Below, in pieces: positions 18,903 to 27,258 of a DNA stretch of 64,000 bases. The notes below the pieces were generated by a model, which was not told where the DNA came from, did no database searches, and saw only the letters and a program-made list of their open reading frames with translations. This DNA comes from Natronobacterium haloterrestre. Lineage in GTDB: Archaea; Halobacteriota; Halobacteria; Halobacteriales; Natrialbaceae. Each line of letters starts with the position of its first letter. Position 1 is the first letter of the stretch. The translations under genes were made by a program, and so were the position numbers. The stretch is from the NCBI RefSeq assembly GCF_900112205.1, contig NZ_FOKW01000001.1:776661-840660 (forward strand), read 5' to 3'.

Positions 18903-20705
18903 TTAGATCGGCTTCAGCGTCTCGTCGTCGGGTTCGTAACACTGGCCGCCCATGAGGGCGTCCTGGATCGCGTCCTCGACGGCGTCCTCGTCGACGCCGA
19001 CGTCGCCGGCGACGGTCTCGACGAGTTCGTCCCGGTCGGCCCCGTCGCCGTCGTCGAGTTCGCCCATCGTCTCGACGACGTACTCCTCGAGGTCGATCTC
19101 GTCGGGATCGATCTCTTCGCCCTCGTCGACGGTCCCTTCGGCAGCCTCGTCTTCGGCAGCCTCGGATCCGTCGGATGCGGCGGGTTCCGTTTCCGTCGTG
19201 TCCGGGGCTTCCTCGTCGGGCGCGGACGTGGCCTCCTCGTCGGCGTCGGTTTCGCCTTCGTCCTCGTCGTCCTCGTCGTCCTCGTCGTCCTCGTCCGCGA
19301 GTCCCGAGGTCGGTGCAGCCCCGAGGTCGTCTGAGGGGGCGCTTTCGGAAGCCTCGGCCGCTTCGCCCTCGCTCTCGGCTTCGGCGTCCGAGTCGGGCTC
19401 CGGCACGTCGATCCCCGCTTCGCCCGGTTCCTCGACTTCGGCGCCCGTCGTGAACTCGGCTCCGAACTCCTCCTCGAGTTGTTCGCGCTCCTCCTCGTCC
19501 ATCTCGTACATGCCGGCGTCGTCGATGGACGCGGCATCCGCCTCGGAGTCGGCGTCCGTCTCGAGGCTCGAGTCGTCGACTCCTTCGGGTTCCGTGCCGG
19601 CGTCTGCCGGATCAGTCCCGCTCGCGCTCGCGTCGGCCGTGGCCTCGAGGGAGTCGTCGGCAGCCGGTTCGCTCTCGCTCGCGGCGGCGTCGTCGCGCTC
19701 CCCCTCGCTCGCGCTCGCGTCGGCGGTATCGGGGGAGTCCGCGGTCGTCGCGGCGGCTTCGTCCGGCTCGGCGTCCACGGCGGTCGCCTCCGAATCGTTC
19801 GACCCCGTCGCCGTCGCGGTGCCGGCCGCCGAGGCCGTCGCGACGGACTCGGGTTCGGGCGTCGACTCGGCCACTGCTTCGGCGTCGGCGGGCTCGTCAG
19901 CATCCGCGTTCGCCTCGACCGCTTCCTCCTCGGCAGCGGACTCGAGGTCGCTCGCGTCCAGCCCCGTCAGGTCGGAAAACGACGCGAGGGTCGCGTCCTC
20001 GCGACCCCGGTCGTCCGGACTCGCCTCGAGTGGACCGACCTGATCACGGTCGCCCGCGACGACCTCGACGGCCTCGATGGCCCGGTCGCGAAGGGCAGCG
20101 AGGTACGACGGCGTGGTGCCGTAGCGGTCGCGTGCCAGCGGGACGCCGGCGGCGACTCCCGGCTCGACGCCGGCCTCGCGGAGCGCCTCCGCCAACGCGT
20201 CGCCGCTCGCGTCCGTCTCGGAAGCGACCGCGTAGGTACCGATCCGCTCGAGGGTCTGCTCGGCCGCGCTGACGACCCAGCGGTCGCGGGTGGCGGCGTC
20301 GACCACTGCGACGCTTTCCGGGCGGATCGAGGTGTAGACCTCGTCGCCGTCGTCCGGTTCGAACGTCCGGGCCTTCCCGGTGACCGCGACGAACGCCGGC
20401 GGGTCGATGCTCTCGAGGGCGGCGAGTTCGTCGGGCTGGTACTGGCCGGCGTAGACGACGAACGCGCCCGTCGGGTCGACGACGCGGGCCCGGACCATCT
20501 CGTCGTTGACGGCCGTGACCTCGGTGAGCGTCCCGACGACGAACAGGCGGTTGATCCGCGCGCCCGTCGGCGAGACGACGTAGTTGGGTGCGCGCTCCTC
20601 GTCGCTCTCGGTGTAGGAGACCGACGCGTCGTCGTACTCGGCCGCGAAGAGCCGGTAGGCGATCTCTCGGTTCGGAATCTCGACGTCCTCGTCGTTCGCG
20701 CTCAT
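18903..20705 (-). CDS. rpap1: RPA-associated protein RPAP1 with long acidic insert
   Basis: A 600-residue protein. Residues about 1-140 form an OB-fold-like domain (INRLFVVGTLTEVTAVNDEM, RARVVDPTGAFVVYAGQYQ, FVAVTGKARTF). Residues about 250-500 are Asp/Glu/Ser/Ala-rich and low complexity, including a run of EDDE repeats. The C-terminal 70 residues form a winged-helix-like domain (EEYVVETMGELDDGDGADRD..., ending DETLKPI). Its ATG overlaps the RPA1 stop by 4 nt, so translation is coupled. RPAP1 proteins associate with RPA in ssDNA handling. The insert makes it longer than I would expect; the middle is probably disordered. Confidence 0.88.
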   Translation of the reverse strand: MSANDEDVEIPNREIAYRLFAAEYDDASVSYTESDEERAPNYVVSPTGARINRLFVVGTLTEVTAVNDEMVRARVVDPTGAFVVYAGQYQPDELAALESIDPPAFVAVTGKARTFEPDDGDEVYTSIRPESVAVVDAATRDRWVVSAAEQTLERIGTYAVASETDASGDALAEALREAGVEPGVAAGVPLARDRYGTTPSYLAALRDRAIEAVEVVAGDRDQVGPLEASPDDRGREDATLASFSDLTGLDASDLESAAEEEAVEANADADEPADAEAVAESTPEPESVATASAAGTATATGSNDSEATAVDAEPDEAAATTADSPDTADASASEGERDDAAASESEPAADDSLEATADASASGTDPADAGTEPEGVDDSSLETDADSEADAASIDDAGMYEMDEEEREQLEEEFGAEFTTGAEVEEPGEAGIDVPEPDSDAEAESEGEAAEASESAPSDDLGAAPTSGLADEDDEDDEDDEDEGETDADEEATSAPDEEAPDTTETEPAASDGSEAAEDEAAEGTVDEGEEIDPDEIDLEEYVVETMGELDDGDGADRDELVETVAGDVGVDEDAVEDAIQDALMGGQCYEPDDETLKPI

Positions 20706-22006
20706 GCTTTCACCTCCTCGCCCTCGCCGTCGTCACCGGCGTCGATCGACTCGAGAAAGGCCCGGGCCCGTCGCTCGGGATCGTCGTCGCTCTCCTCGAA
20801 GGTCTCTGCGTCTAAGTTCGCGCCGTACTCGTCGACCGAGAGGTGGCCGCGGACGCGGTACTCGCGGCCGACGATCCGTTCGCGGATCCGGTCGGCGACG
20901 ACCTCCTGGTCCATCGCCTCGCGGGCCTGCTCCAGGGCGTCCTCGAGGGTGCCGCCGTAGACGTCCTCGGTGAGTTCGTCGTCGAGGACGGCAGTGAGAG
21001 CGCCCGTGCCGTCGTCGACGATCGCTTTCACCCGGAGGTCGTCGATCCCGTCGACGTCGCCGTGCGTGCGGCACTGGCCCTTCTGGATGACGCGGTAACA
21101 CTCCGGACAGCGCTGGATGAGTCCGGAGCCGTCCCGGACCGCGATGACGTTGCCGACGACCTCGACGTCGTAGATGCCGCCGGTGCGGACGGCCTCGCCG
21201 ACGTCCATCGTCGTCGTGTCGGCGCCGACGTCGACCTCGCGGTCGAGTTCGGTCACCGTCGAGAACTCCGAGACGTTGACCTCGGGGACGCCGCGGAACT
21301 CCTGGACGTAGGCGTTCTCGATGCGGACCGCGTTCCCCGCCTCGATCTCGGGTGCGGGCTCCCAGTTCGTGAACGGCAGGCGGCCGCTCTCGTCGCCGAA
21401 GACGCCGCTCAGGATCTCCGTCTCCCCGTCGCGGCCGTCGATCGTTCGGCGCTCGCACTCGACGACGGCGACCTCGACGTTGACGGCGCGGTCGCCGGTC
21501 CGCAGGTCGGCGAGGTCGGCGTCGCCGCCGACCTCGTACGGGACCTCGAGCGACCCCTCCTCGAACGACAGCGAGGTACTCTCGCCGAGGTTGAGTTCGG
21601 GTTCGCCGTCCCACTCGCGGACGGAGGCGTTGCCCGCGGTGACGGTGTCGCCCGGCGAGAGACCGAAGTCCTCCCAGGCAGTGTAGTCGACGACGCCGGT
21701 GTCGTCGGCGAGTCGACCCTCGACGATGACGTGGTCGTCGCCCTGGTAACGGATCGACCGCTTGCCGGCCGTGAGGACGACGCCCGTCACCGTGACGCTG
21801 CCGTCCTCGGGCGAGATATCGGCGATGTCTTTCGATTCGGGCGCGCCGCCGCCACCGGAGCCGTCGCCGTACTTCCGCCGGAGGCTCCCTTTGGCCTCGT
21901 CGATCGGAACGCTGTACTCCACTAAGTTTTGCAGGTCGGACTTGACCTCCTCTTTGTCGACGCCGAGGTCGGAGGCGAGTTCCTCGGCATGATCTTCGAG
22001 TTCCAT
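20702..22006 (-). CDS. rpa1: Replication protein A, RPA1-type ssDNA-binding protein
   Basis: A 434-residue single-strand DNA-binding protein. After an N-terminal helical segment (MELEDHAEELASDLG...) it has repeated OB folds: GSVTVTGVVLTAGKRSIRYQ, then DRAVNVEVAVVECERRTIDG and IYDVEVVGNVIAVRDGSGLI. A zinc finger follows with CPECYRVIQKGQC and RTHGDVDG. The C-terminal domain ends EGEEVKA. It binds ssDNA in replication, repair and recombination. It heads the operon with RPAP1 and the phosphoesterase, starting about 134 bp from the divergent dehydrogenase gene. Confidence 0.93.
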   Translation of the reverse strand: MELEDHAEELASDLGVDKEEVKSDLQNLVEYSVPIDEAKGSLRRKYGDGSGGGGAPESKDIADISPEDGSVTVTGVVLTAGKRSIRYQGDDHVIVEGRLADDTGVVDYTAWEDFGLSPGDTVTAGNASVREWDGEPELNLGESTSLSFEEGSLEVPYEVGGDADLADLRTGDRAVNVEVAVVECERRTIDGRDGETEILSGVFGDESGRLPFTNWEPAPEIEAGNAVRIENAYVQEFRGVPEVNVSEFSTVTELDREVDVGADTTTMDVGEAVRTGGIYDVEVVGNVIAVRDGSGLIQRCPECYRVIQKGQCRTHGDVDGIDDLRVKAIVDDGTGALTAVLDDELTEDVYGGTLEDALEQAREAMDQEVVADRIRERIVGREYRVRGHLSVDEYGANLDAETFEESDDDPERRARAFLESIDAGDDGEGEEVKA

Positions 22007-22140
22007 TCGGTTTCATTTCGTGTGGCGGATTTAAAAGCGTTCCCGGAGCCCGGTGAAAGTGATCGCCACGGGCGGCCTCGAGGCCCCGAACCGGTCGCGA
22101 CGTTCCCGGCTTTAACACGGCCGCGCTCGTAGGCCGCGCC

Positions 22141-23361
22141 ATGATCCCTCACTCGCGGAGCCGCGAGTCCCCGTTTCGCTTCGAGTACGACCCCGCGACG
22201 ATCGGCTTCGGCCCGGGTTGCGTCGACGACCTCGCGGCCGAACTCGAGCGCCTGGGTCGCGAACGGGCGCTCGTCGTCTGCGGGTCGACGGTCGGTTCCA
22301 CGCCTGCCGTGATCGACCCCGTGACCGCCGGCCTCGGCGACCGGCTGGCCGGCGTCTTCGACGAGACGACCCCGGAGAAACGGCTCGAGACGGCACTGGA
22401 CGGCCGGGACCGGCTCGAGGACGGGAACGCCGATGCGCTCGTGAGCCTCGGCGGCGGCAGCAGCATCGACGTCGCGAAGGCGATCAGCACGCTCGCGGCG
22501 AGCGACCGCACCCGCGAGGAGGCTGCCGCGGAGTTCGCCGAAACGGGAACGCTCGCGGTTCCCGACGATCCGGTGCCGATCGTCGCCGTCCCGACGACCC
22601 TCGCGGGCGCGGACCTCTCGCAGGGCGCCGGCCTCGCCGCGTCGCCGGCGTCCGGCCTCGTCGACGAGGGGGTCGGCGGCGGCCTCTCGGATCCCGAACT
22701 GATGCCCGCCGCGGCCTACTACGACCCGGAACTCCTCGCGACGACGCCCGAGTCCGTCCTGACGGGTTCGGCGATGAACGGCTTCGACAAGGGCCTCGAG
22801 ACGATCTACGCCGCGAACGCGACGCCGATCACCGACGCGACGGCCGCCCGCGGCCTCGCCGCTCTCGAGTCGAACCTGCGTGCATACGGGCGGGGAGAAC
22901 GGGACCTCGAGACGTACGAGGGGCTGCTCGAGGGGATCGTCCTCGTCCAGTACGGCATCTCCCGCCCCGGCGGGACGACGCTGTCGATCGTCCACGCGTT
23001 CGGCCACGGGCTGACCCGCGGGTACGAGGTGCAACAGGGGGTCGCCCACGCGGTCGTCGTCCCGCACGTCCTCGAGTACCTCTTCGAGCGGGACGGCGTC
23101 GACGCCCGGGTCGACGTCCTCGCGGACGCGCTCGGCGTCGAGGACGCGAGTCGGACGGGCGACGCCGTCGTCGAGACCGTAACCGAGGTCCGGGACGCGC
23201 TCGGACTGCCCTCGCGGCTTCGGGACGTCGACGGCCCGGAACCCGACGCGTTCGAGGACGTCGCGGAAGCCATCCTCGCCGACGGGTTCATGGCGAACGC
23301 GCCGCCGGGCCTGGAGCCGTCGGTCGCGGAGATCGAAGGGGTGCTCGAGGCGGCCTGGTGA
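22141..23361 (+). CDS. Iron-containing alcohol dehydrogenase family protein
   Basis: A 406-residue group III (iron-type) dehydrogenase. The NAD-binding part has FGPGCVDDLAAEL, RALVVCGSTVGST and LVSLGGGSSIDVAKAIS, the conserved GGGSxxD loop. The metal site contains HAFGHGLTRGYEVQQG and AVVVPHVLEYL, matching the HxxxH-type ligands. Residues 1-10 (MIPHSRSRES) are basic and may be an over-extended start. Enzymes of this family reduce aldehydes or ketones or act on polyols such as glycerol-1-phosphate-like substrates; the actual substrate is unknown. It is divergent from rpa1. Confidence 0.85.
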   Translation: MIPHSRSRESPFRFEYDPATIGFGPGCVDDLAAELERLGRERALVVCGSTVGSTPAVIDPVTAGLGDRLAGVFDETTPEKRLETALDGRDRLEDGNADALVSLGGGSSIDVAKAISTLAASDRTREEAAAEFAETGTLAVPDDPVPIVAVPTTLAGADLSQGAGLAASPASGLVDEGVGGGLSDPELMPAAAYYDPELLATTPESVLTGSAMNGFDKGLETIYAANATPITDATAARGLAALESNLRAYGRGERDLETYEGLLEGIVLVQYGISRPGGTTLSIVHAFGHGLTRGYEVQQGVAHAVVVPHVLEYLFERDGVDARVDVLADALGVEDASRTGDAVVETVTEVRDALGLPSRLRDVDGPEPDAFEDVAEAILADGFMANAPPGLEPSVAEIEGVLEAAW

Positions 23362-23396
23362 CGCTGCTCGGGGCGACGCGTTCGAGGCGACAGCGG

Positions 23397-23903
23397 TTAC
23401 TCGAGGTCGACCGCGGACGGGGGCTCGACACCCCGTTCGGGCGGGGCCAACCCCTCGTGGAGCGGCGACACCAGTCGGAGGAGGTAAATCGCGATCACCG
23501 TTCCGCCCGCCGCCAGGAGGAAGGCAACGATCGACGGGGTCGCCGGCAGGCCCTCGAGGACGGACAGTCCGAACCCACCACCGGCCAGTGACAGCGCCAT
23601 CCAGAAATGCAAGTCCGGAACCCGGGAGACGATCGCGTCCCGGTAGTAGGTCGCATAGAGGAACCCGGCGAAGAGACCGAGTCCCGCGGCGATCCAGGGT
23701 CGGAGGGGTGGTCCCTCCGTGCCGGGGTTGACCCCGGTGGTCGACCCTGGCAACGCCATGCCCGGCCGAACGTGGGCGAGCCAGGCGAACACAGGGACGG
23801 CGACGGCAAGTACCAGTAGCTCGGCCGAACGGCCGTCGAAGATCGTCCAGCCGTTACCGCCATCGTCACCGTCACGAATCCCCTCGAGCACGGAGCCGAT
23901 CAT
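23397..23903 (-). CDS. Four-helix membrane protein, hypothetical
   Basis: A 168-residue protein starting MIGSVLEGIRDGDDG with four hydrophobic segments: LLVLAVAVPVFAWLAHVRPG, IAAGLGLFAGFLYATYY, FWMALSLAGGGFGLSVL and IVAFLLAAGGTVIAIYLL. It ends in a Pro-rich cytoplasmic tail. An upstream in-frame region extends the frame but lacks hydrophobic or coding character, so ATG 23903 is used. No recognised function; neighbours give no clear hint. Confidence 0.65.
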   Translation of the reverse strand: MIGSVLEGIRDGDDGGNGWTIFDGRSAELLVLAVAVPVFAWLAHVRPGMALPGSTTGVNPGTEGPPLRPWIAAGLGLFAGFLYATYYRDAIVSRVPDLHFWMALSLAGGGFGLSVLEGLPATPSIVAFLLAAGGTVIAIYLLRLVSPLHEGLAPPERGVEPPSAVDLE

Positions 23904-24075
23904 ACGGTCGAGTAGCACCCACCAGGGGTTGAAAATTACTGATGCATTCCGGAACGTCTCGGACGGTGACTGCGGCCGGGCGAAGGAGAGCGTCGTACGG
24001 GTCACCGTCCGCCAGTTCCGGCGCAACCCCGACCCGGGCGGCGGGTGCGCCGTGACATCGGGACAGCGATCCGTC

Positions 24076-24372
24076 TCAGTCCTCCGCCCAGTAGTACAGG
24101 TCCTCCCGAGGCGCACCACAGTCCGGACACTCCGCTGGGAGTTCGTCTTCTATCCGGCCCAGTTCGCCACACTCCCAGCAGCGCCACATGACGTAGTCCT
24201 TCCCGGTGATGTCGCGCGCCTCGCCGAGGGTCTTCTCGGGGGACGCCTCCGGCGCGAGGACGTAGAACCCGTCGTCGTCGACGCCCCTGACGGTCCCGAG
24301 TTCGTTGCCGTCCGCGTCGTAGATCGGCTGTCCGACGTCGACGCCCGCGTACAGCCGCTGGTCGTTGCTCAC
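24076..24372 (-). CDS. Rubredoxin-like zinc-ribbon protein (DUF7130-like)
   Basis: A 98-residue protein. The first 55 residues form a PRC-barrel-like domain (LYAGVDVGQPIYDADGNELG, VRGVDDDGFYVLAPE). Then follow two knuckles, WRCWECGELGRIEDE and AECPDCGAPREDLYYW, giving CxxC...CxxC as in rubredoxin or zinc ribbons. It probably binds Zn or Fe and may act in electron transfer or as an adaptor. It lies near queC on the same strand, but with a gap of 66 bp and no proven link. Confidence 0.78.
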   Translation of the reverse strand: MSNDQRLYAGVDVGQPIYDADGNELGTVRGVDDDGFYVLAPEASPEKTLGEARDITGKDYVMWRCWECGELGRIEDELPAECPDCGAPREDLYYWAED

Positions 24373-24438
24373 GGTGGACCACCACTGTGGTACTACGACA
24401 CAAAGAGAGTAAAAGCTAACACGCCGGACCGTCGTGGC

Positions 24439-25203
24439 TCACTCCGCCTCGGCGCGTTCGTCCTCTTCGACGTAGGACGGCCGCTCGGCGTACTCGATCG
24501 GATCCCGGACGCCGATCCGCTGGAACGCCTGCAACCGATACGCGCACGCGTCGCAGGTCCCACAGGCCGGTTCGTTCTCGCGGTAACAGCTCCAGGTGTG
24601 TTCGTAGGGCACCTCGAGTTGCTCGCCGCGGCGAGCGATGTCGGTCTTCGAGTGCTCGACGAACGGCGCCTCGATCGAGATTTCGGTCTCGGGTTTCGTC
24701 CCGACGTCGACCACGTTCTCGAAGGCCTCGAAGAACTCGGGGCGGCAGTCCGGATACCCCGAGAAGTCCTCGCTGTGTGCGCCGATGAAAACCGCGTCGC
24801 AGTCGTTTGCCTCCGCGTAGGAAACGGCCATCGCGAGCAGGTTCGCGTTCCGGAAGGGGACGTACGACGAGGGGATCTCGTCGCTGTCCATGTCCGCGTC
24901 CGCGACGTCCATGTCCTCGTCGGTGAGGCTCGAGGCGCCGATCGCCGCGAGGTGACCGGTCTCGATCCGCAGGAAGTCCGCGACGTCGACCTCGTCCGCG
25001 AGTCGGCGGGCACACTCGAGTTCGCGGTCCTCGGTGCGCTGGCCGTAGGAGGTGTGCAGGGCGTAGATCTCGTAGCCCCGGTCACGAGCCTCGTAGGCGG
25101 CGGTGGCGCTGTCCATGCCGCCGGAGAGGAGGACGACGGCACGCTTTGCGTCGGTTCCGTTCGATGCGTCTTCGTCGGTCGCGGTAGGTTCGGTCTCGGT
25201 CAT
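24439..25203 (-). CDS. queC: 7-cyano-7-deazaguanine synthase QueC
   Basis: A 254-residue PP-loop ATPase. The N-terminal VVLLSGGMDSATAAYEARDRG is the SGG-DS pyrophosphatase loop; a mid-region ALHTSYGQRTEDREL follows. The C-terminal zinc site is SCYRENEPACGTCDACAYR, with cysteines in the expected Cx8CxxCxxC arrangement. It converts 7-carboxy-7-deazaguanine to preQ0, the precursor of archaeosine in haloarchaeal tRNA. It is the third gene of queD-queE-queC, 31 bp after queE. Confidence 0.95.
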   Translation of the reverse strand: MTETEPTATDEDASNGTDAKRAVVLLSGGMDSATAAYEARDRGYEIYALHTSYGQRTEDRELECARRLADEVDVADFLRIETGHLAAIGASSLTDEDMDVADADMDSDEIPSSYVPFRNANLLAMAVSYAEANDCDAVFIGAHSEDFSGYPDCRPEFFEAFENVVDVGTKPETEISIEAPFVEHSKTDIARRGEQLEVPYEHTWSCYRENEPACGTCDACAYRLQAFQRIGVRDPIEYAERPSYVEEDERAEAE

Positions 25204-25204
25204 T

Positions 25205-25228
25205 GATCGTGATCGTGATCGTGATCGG
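25205..25228. repeat. Short tandem hexamer (GATCGT)x4
   Basis: Three GATCGT units followed by GATCGG lie in the 31-bp spacer between the queE stop and the queC start. A microsatellite here could change spacing or translation initiation of queC. Confidence 0.8.
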
Positions 25229-25234
25229 TCGGGT

Positions 25235-26062
25235 TCAGGTCTCCGGCGCGTCGTTCCACAGGTCCACGTGCAGCCGCGGCGTGTACCGGAAGCCGTACTC
25301 CATCGCCAGCTCCGCGGTCCGGTTGCGGGTCTCCGCGAGGCGTTCGCGGGTCGCTCCCTCGGGCATCAGGAGGACGTCCTCGTCGCGAACGGGGACGTCG
25401 GCGACCCCGCGCAGGTCCTCGAGCAACTCGAGAATTTCCGGCATATCGTCGTCGTCGGTGACGACGAACTTCAGCTGGAAGGGGTACGCCTCGACGAGCG
25501 CGGAAAGCGATTCGAGGTCGATCCGCGCGTCCTCGTGGCGCTTCTCCCACTCGCCCTCGTCCTGGGATTCGTTCGGGATCTCGTCTCTCGGGTCCCGCTC
25601 GGGCGTGGGCGTGCTGCTCTCGAGTTTCGGGCTGATGGAGACGAGGTCGATCGGCGCGTCCCGATGGATCGTCCCGTTGGTCTCGACGGTGGTGTGGTAC
25701 CCCCGGTCGTCGAGGCGCTCGAGCAGGGCGACGCTCTCCCCGTGGAGCAGGGGCTCGCCCCCGGTGAGCACGACGTGGTCGGCGTCGCGGGCCTCGATCT
25801 CGGCGACGATCTCCTCGAGGGTCATCCGGGCGTGGGTCGGCTCCCAGGAGGTATGATAGGAGTCACAGAACCAGCACCGGAGGTTACAGCCGCTCGTTCG
25901 GACGAACGTGGAGGGGACGCCGGCGAGGGTCCCCTCCCCCTGCAGGGAGTAGAACAGTTCGTTGATCGGGAGCGTGGGGCCGTCTCCGTCGGGGCCCTCG
26001 GTCGTGTCTCCGCGCTCGCCGGTCCCCGTCGACTCCGCGTCGACCGAATCCGATACCGGCAT
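25235..26062 (-). CDS. queE: 7-carboxy-7-deazaguanine synthase QueE
   Basis: A 275-residue radical SAM enzyme with an acidic N-terminal tail of about 30 residues. Domain start: LPINELFYSLQGEGTLAGVPS, then RTSGCNLRCWFCDSYHTSW, which holds the CxxxCxxC cluster motif and QueE-type context. VVLTGGEPLLHGE and the VETNGTIHRD segment fit the family. It rearranges 6-carboxytetrahydropterin to CDG in preQ0 synthesis. ATG 26062 is nearly flush with the queD stop; an upstream ATG at 26083 would overlap queD. The middle (PERDPRDEIPNESQD...) is an acidic haloarchaeal insertion. Confidence 0.94.
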   Translation of the reverse strand: MPVSDSVDAESTGTGERGDTTEGPDGDGPTLPINELFYSLQGEGTLAGVPSTFVRTSGCNLRCWFCDSYHTSWEPTHARMTLEEIVAEIEARDADHVVLTGGEPLLHGESVALLERLDDRGYHTTVETNGTIHRDAPIDLVSISPKLESSTPTPERDPRDEIPNESQDEGEWEKRHEDARIDLESLSALVEAYPFQLKFVVTDDDDMPEILELLEDLRGVADVPVRDEDVLLMPEGATRERLAETRNRTAELAMEYGFRYTPRLHVDLWNDAPET

Positions 26063-26063
26063 C

Positions 26064-26546
26064 TCAGAACCCGCTGCCCCCACAGAGTTCGCTCGTTTCG
26101 CTCACCCGCACCGCCACGTCGGTGACGGTGTCGGGAAGGGCCGCCTCGAGTTTCTCCTCGAGGAGGGCGCTCATCACCTCGGCCGTCGGCGGATGCTCGA
26201 GGACGACGACGCCGTCGCCGTCGCCCGCGGCCTCGAAGGCCTCGACCAGCGGGTCACCGGCCTCGAGCAGGAACACGTGGTCCCACTCCTCGATGACGCC
26301 GGTGATCTCGCCCTTGTCGGCGATCCATCCCTCCTCGGTCAGTTCGCCCTCGACGGTGACGGCGATTTGGTAGTTGTGGCCGTGGGGCCGAGAACACTTC
26401 CCGTCGTGGTGGAGCAGGCGATGGCCCGTGCTGATCCGGATCGGCCGCTCGTGGCCGACCCTGAGGACCCGCCGATCCCCGACGAGGTCCCCGGTTCCCG
26501 TGTCGGACGACTTCTCGCGCTCGAGGCGACCCGCTGTCTCGGTCAT
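26064..26546 (-). CDS. queD: 6-carboxy-5,6,7,8-tetrahydropterin synthase QueD
   Basis: A 160-residue PTPS-fold protein. It contains ISTGHRLLHHDGKCSRPHGH, where the zinc-binding histidines and the catalytic Cys of the QueD group appear, followed by NYQIAVTVEGELTEEGW and the C-terminal VRVSETSELCGG. It makes 6-carboxytetrahydropterin from dihydroneopterin triphosphate, the first committed step to preQ0. It is first in the operon; a TTAAGTAT-like TATA box about 25 bp upstream indicates a leaderless transcript. Confidence 0.94.
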   Translation of the reverse strand: MTETAGRLEREKSSDTGTGDLVGDRRVLRVGHERPIRISTGHRLLHHDGKCSRPHGHNYQIAVTVEGELTEEGWIADKGEITGVIEEWDHVFLLEAGDPLVEAFEAAGDGDGVVVLEHPPTAEVMSALLEEKLEAALPDTVTDVAVRVSETSELCGGSGF

Positions 26547-26553
26547 ACTCGGA

Positions 26554-26569
26554 TATTCTTCCGAGAATA
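26554..26569. promoter_or_regulatory. Inverted repeat at queD promoter
   Basis: TATTC-TTCCGA-GAATA is a perfect 5-bp inverted repeat with a 6-bp spacer, 8 bp upstream of the queD ATG and overlapping its putative TATA box (minus strand, about 26567-26574). It may be an operator for a repressor. No known regulator is assigned. Confidence 0.4.
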
Positions 26570-26773
26570 CTTAAGGATGATCGAACGAGTCGAGGAGCCG
26601 GGACCGACCGGGGGGTCCCTACCCGACACTCACCAGACACTCACCCGACACTCGAGGGGTCGAGATCGCCGCGGGAGGAAAACCGGGAACTCGAACCGGA
26701 AGACGTGCCGCTCTCGAAGCCGGGAACGCGACCGTCCCTCCGTCCACCCCCGCCGAAAAGTCGTGACCGGCGA

Positions 26774-27130
26774 TCAGTCGTCGAGTTGATCCTGCAGCCG
26801 GTTTTTCGCCTCTGTACGCCGTTTCTTCGAACACTCGGGGGCGTCGTCCGAGAAGTCGATCTCGATCTCGTCTAACGTCCGCCGGTAGATGTTCGTGCGC
26901 CGTCCCTTCTCGGAGAGCCGTCGGCCTTCACAGGTCAACAGTCCCGCGTCTACGAGTTCCTCGATCCGCCGATAACAGGTCGCGATCGGGATCTCGACGT
27001 CCTCGCTGAGCGCCTGTGCGGACTTCGGCGTCCCCGCCGCACAGAGGATTTCCGCGCTGTACTTGTTTCCGAGGGCGGACAACACCGTGGCCGAGTCCAC
27101 CTCGTCCGATTCCGTCCGACTACGTGACAT
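26774..27130 (-). CDS. ArsR-like winged-helix transcriptional regulator
   Basis: A 118-residue protein with a winged-helix domain at about residues 12-85: ATVLSALGNKYSAEILCAAG, TPKSAQALSEDVEIPIATCYR (recognition helix region), RRIEELVDAGLLTCEGRRLSEKGRRTNIYRR. A charged C-terminal tail follows. ATG 27130 (MSRSRTESDE) is chosen over an in-frame ATG at 27154, which lies in the palindrome. The target is unknown. A perfect palindrome overlaps its promoter, suggesting autoregulation. Confidence 0.82.
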   Translation of the reverse strand: MSRSRTESDEVDSATVLSALGNKYSAEILCAAGTPKSAQALSEDVEIPIATCYRRIEELVDAGLLTCEGRRLSEKGRRTNIYRRTLDEIEIDFSDDAPECSKKRRTEAKNRLQDQLDD

Positions 27131-27151
27131 CGTCACTCCGTTTCTAGTTAT

Positions 27152-27166
27152 CAAGATTGAATCTTG
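27152..27166. promoter_or_regulatory. Palindromic operator candidate CAAGATT-G-AATCTTG
   Basis: A perfect 15-bp palindrome with 7-bp arms lies 22 bp upstream of the HTH regulator start (27130), where the TATA box of a leaderless gene should be. It also lies about 90 bp upstream of the divergent cinA-like gene. It is probably bound by the regulator encoded here. Confidence 0.55.
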
Positions 27167-27258
27167 TGGTTAGTGAACTGTCGCTTCGGTACGATACTGA
27201 CGGCGAGTGACATAATCGGGACGAGACGCATTTGGGGGTCCGGCCCGAACGGGTCGGT

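Noticed and set aside
18952..20043. Ser-rich 363-codon frame antisense to RPAP1
   Set aside because: It is the complement of the acidic GAC/GAG-rich insert, which always yields Ser-rich antisense frames.
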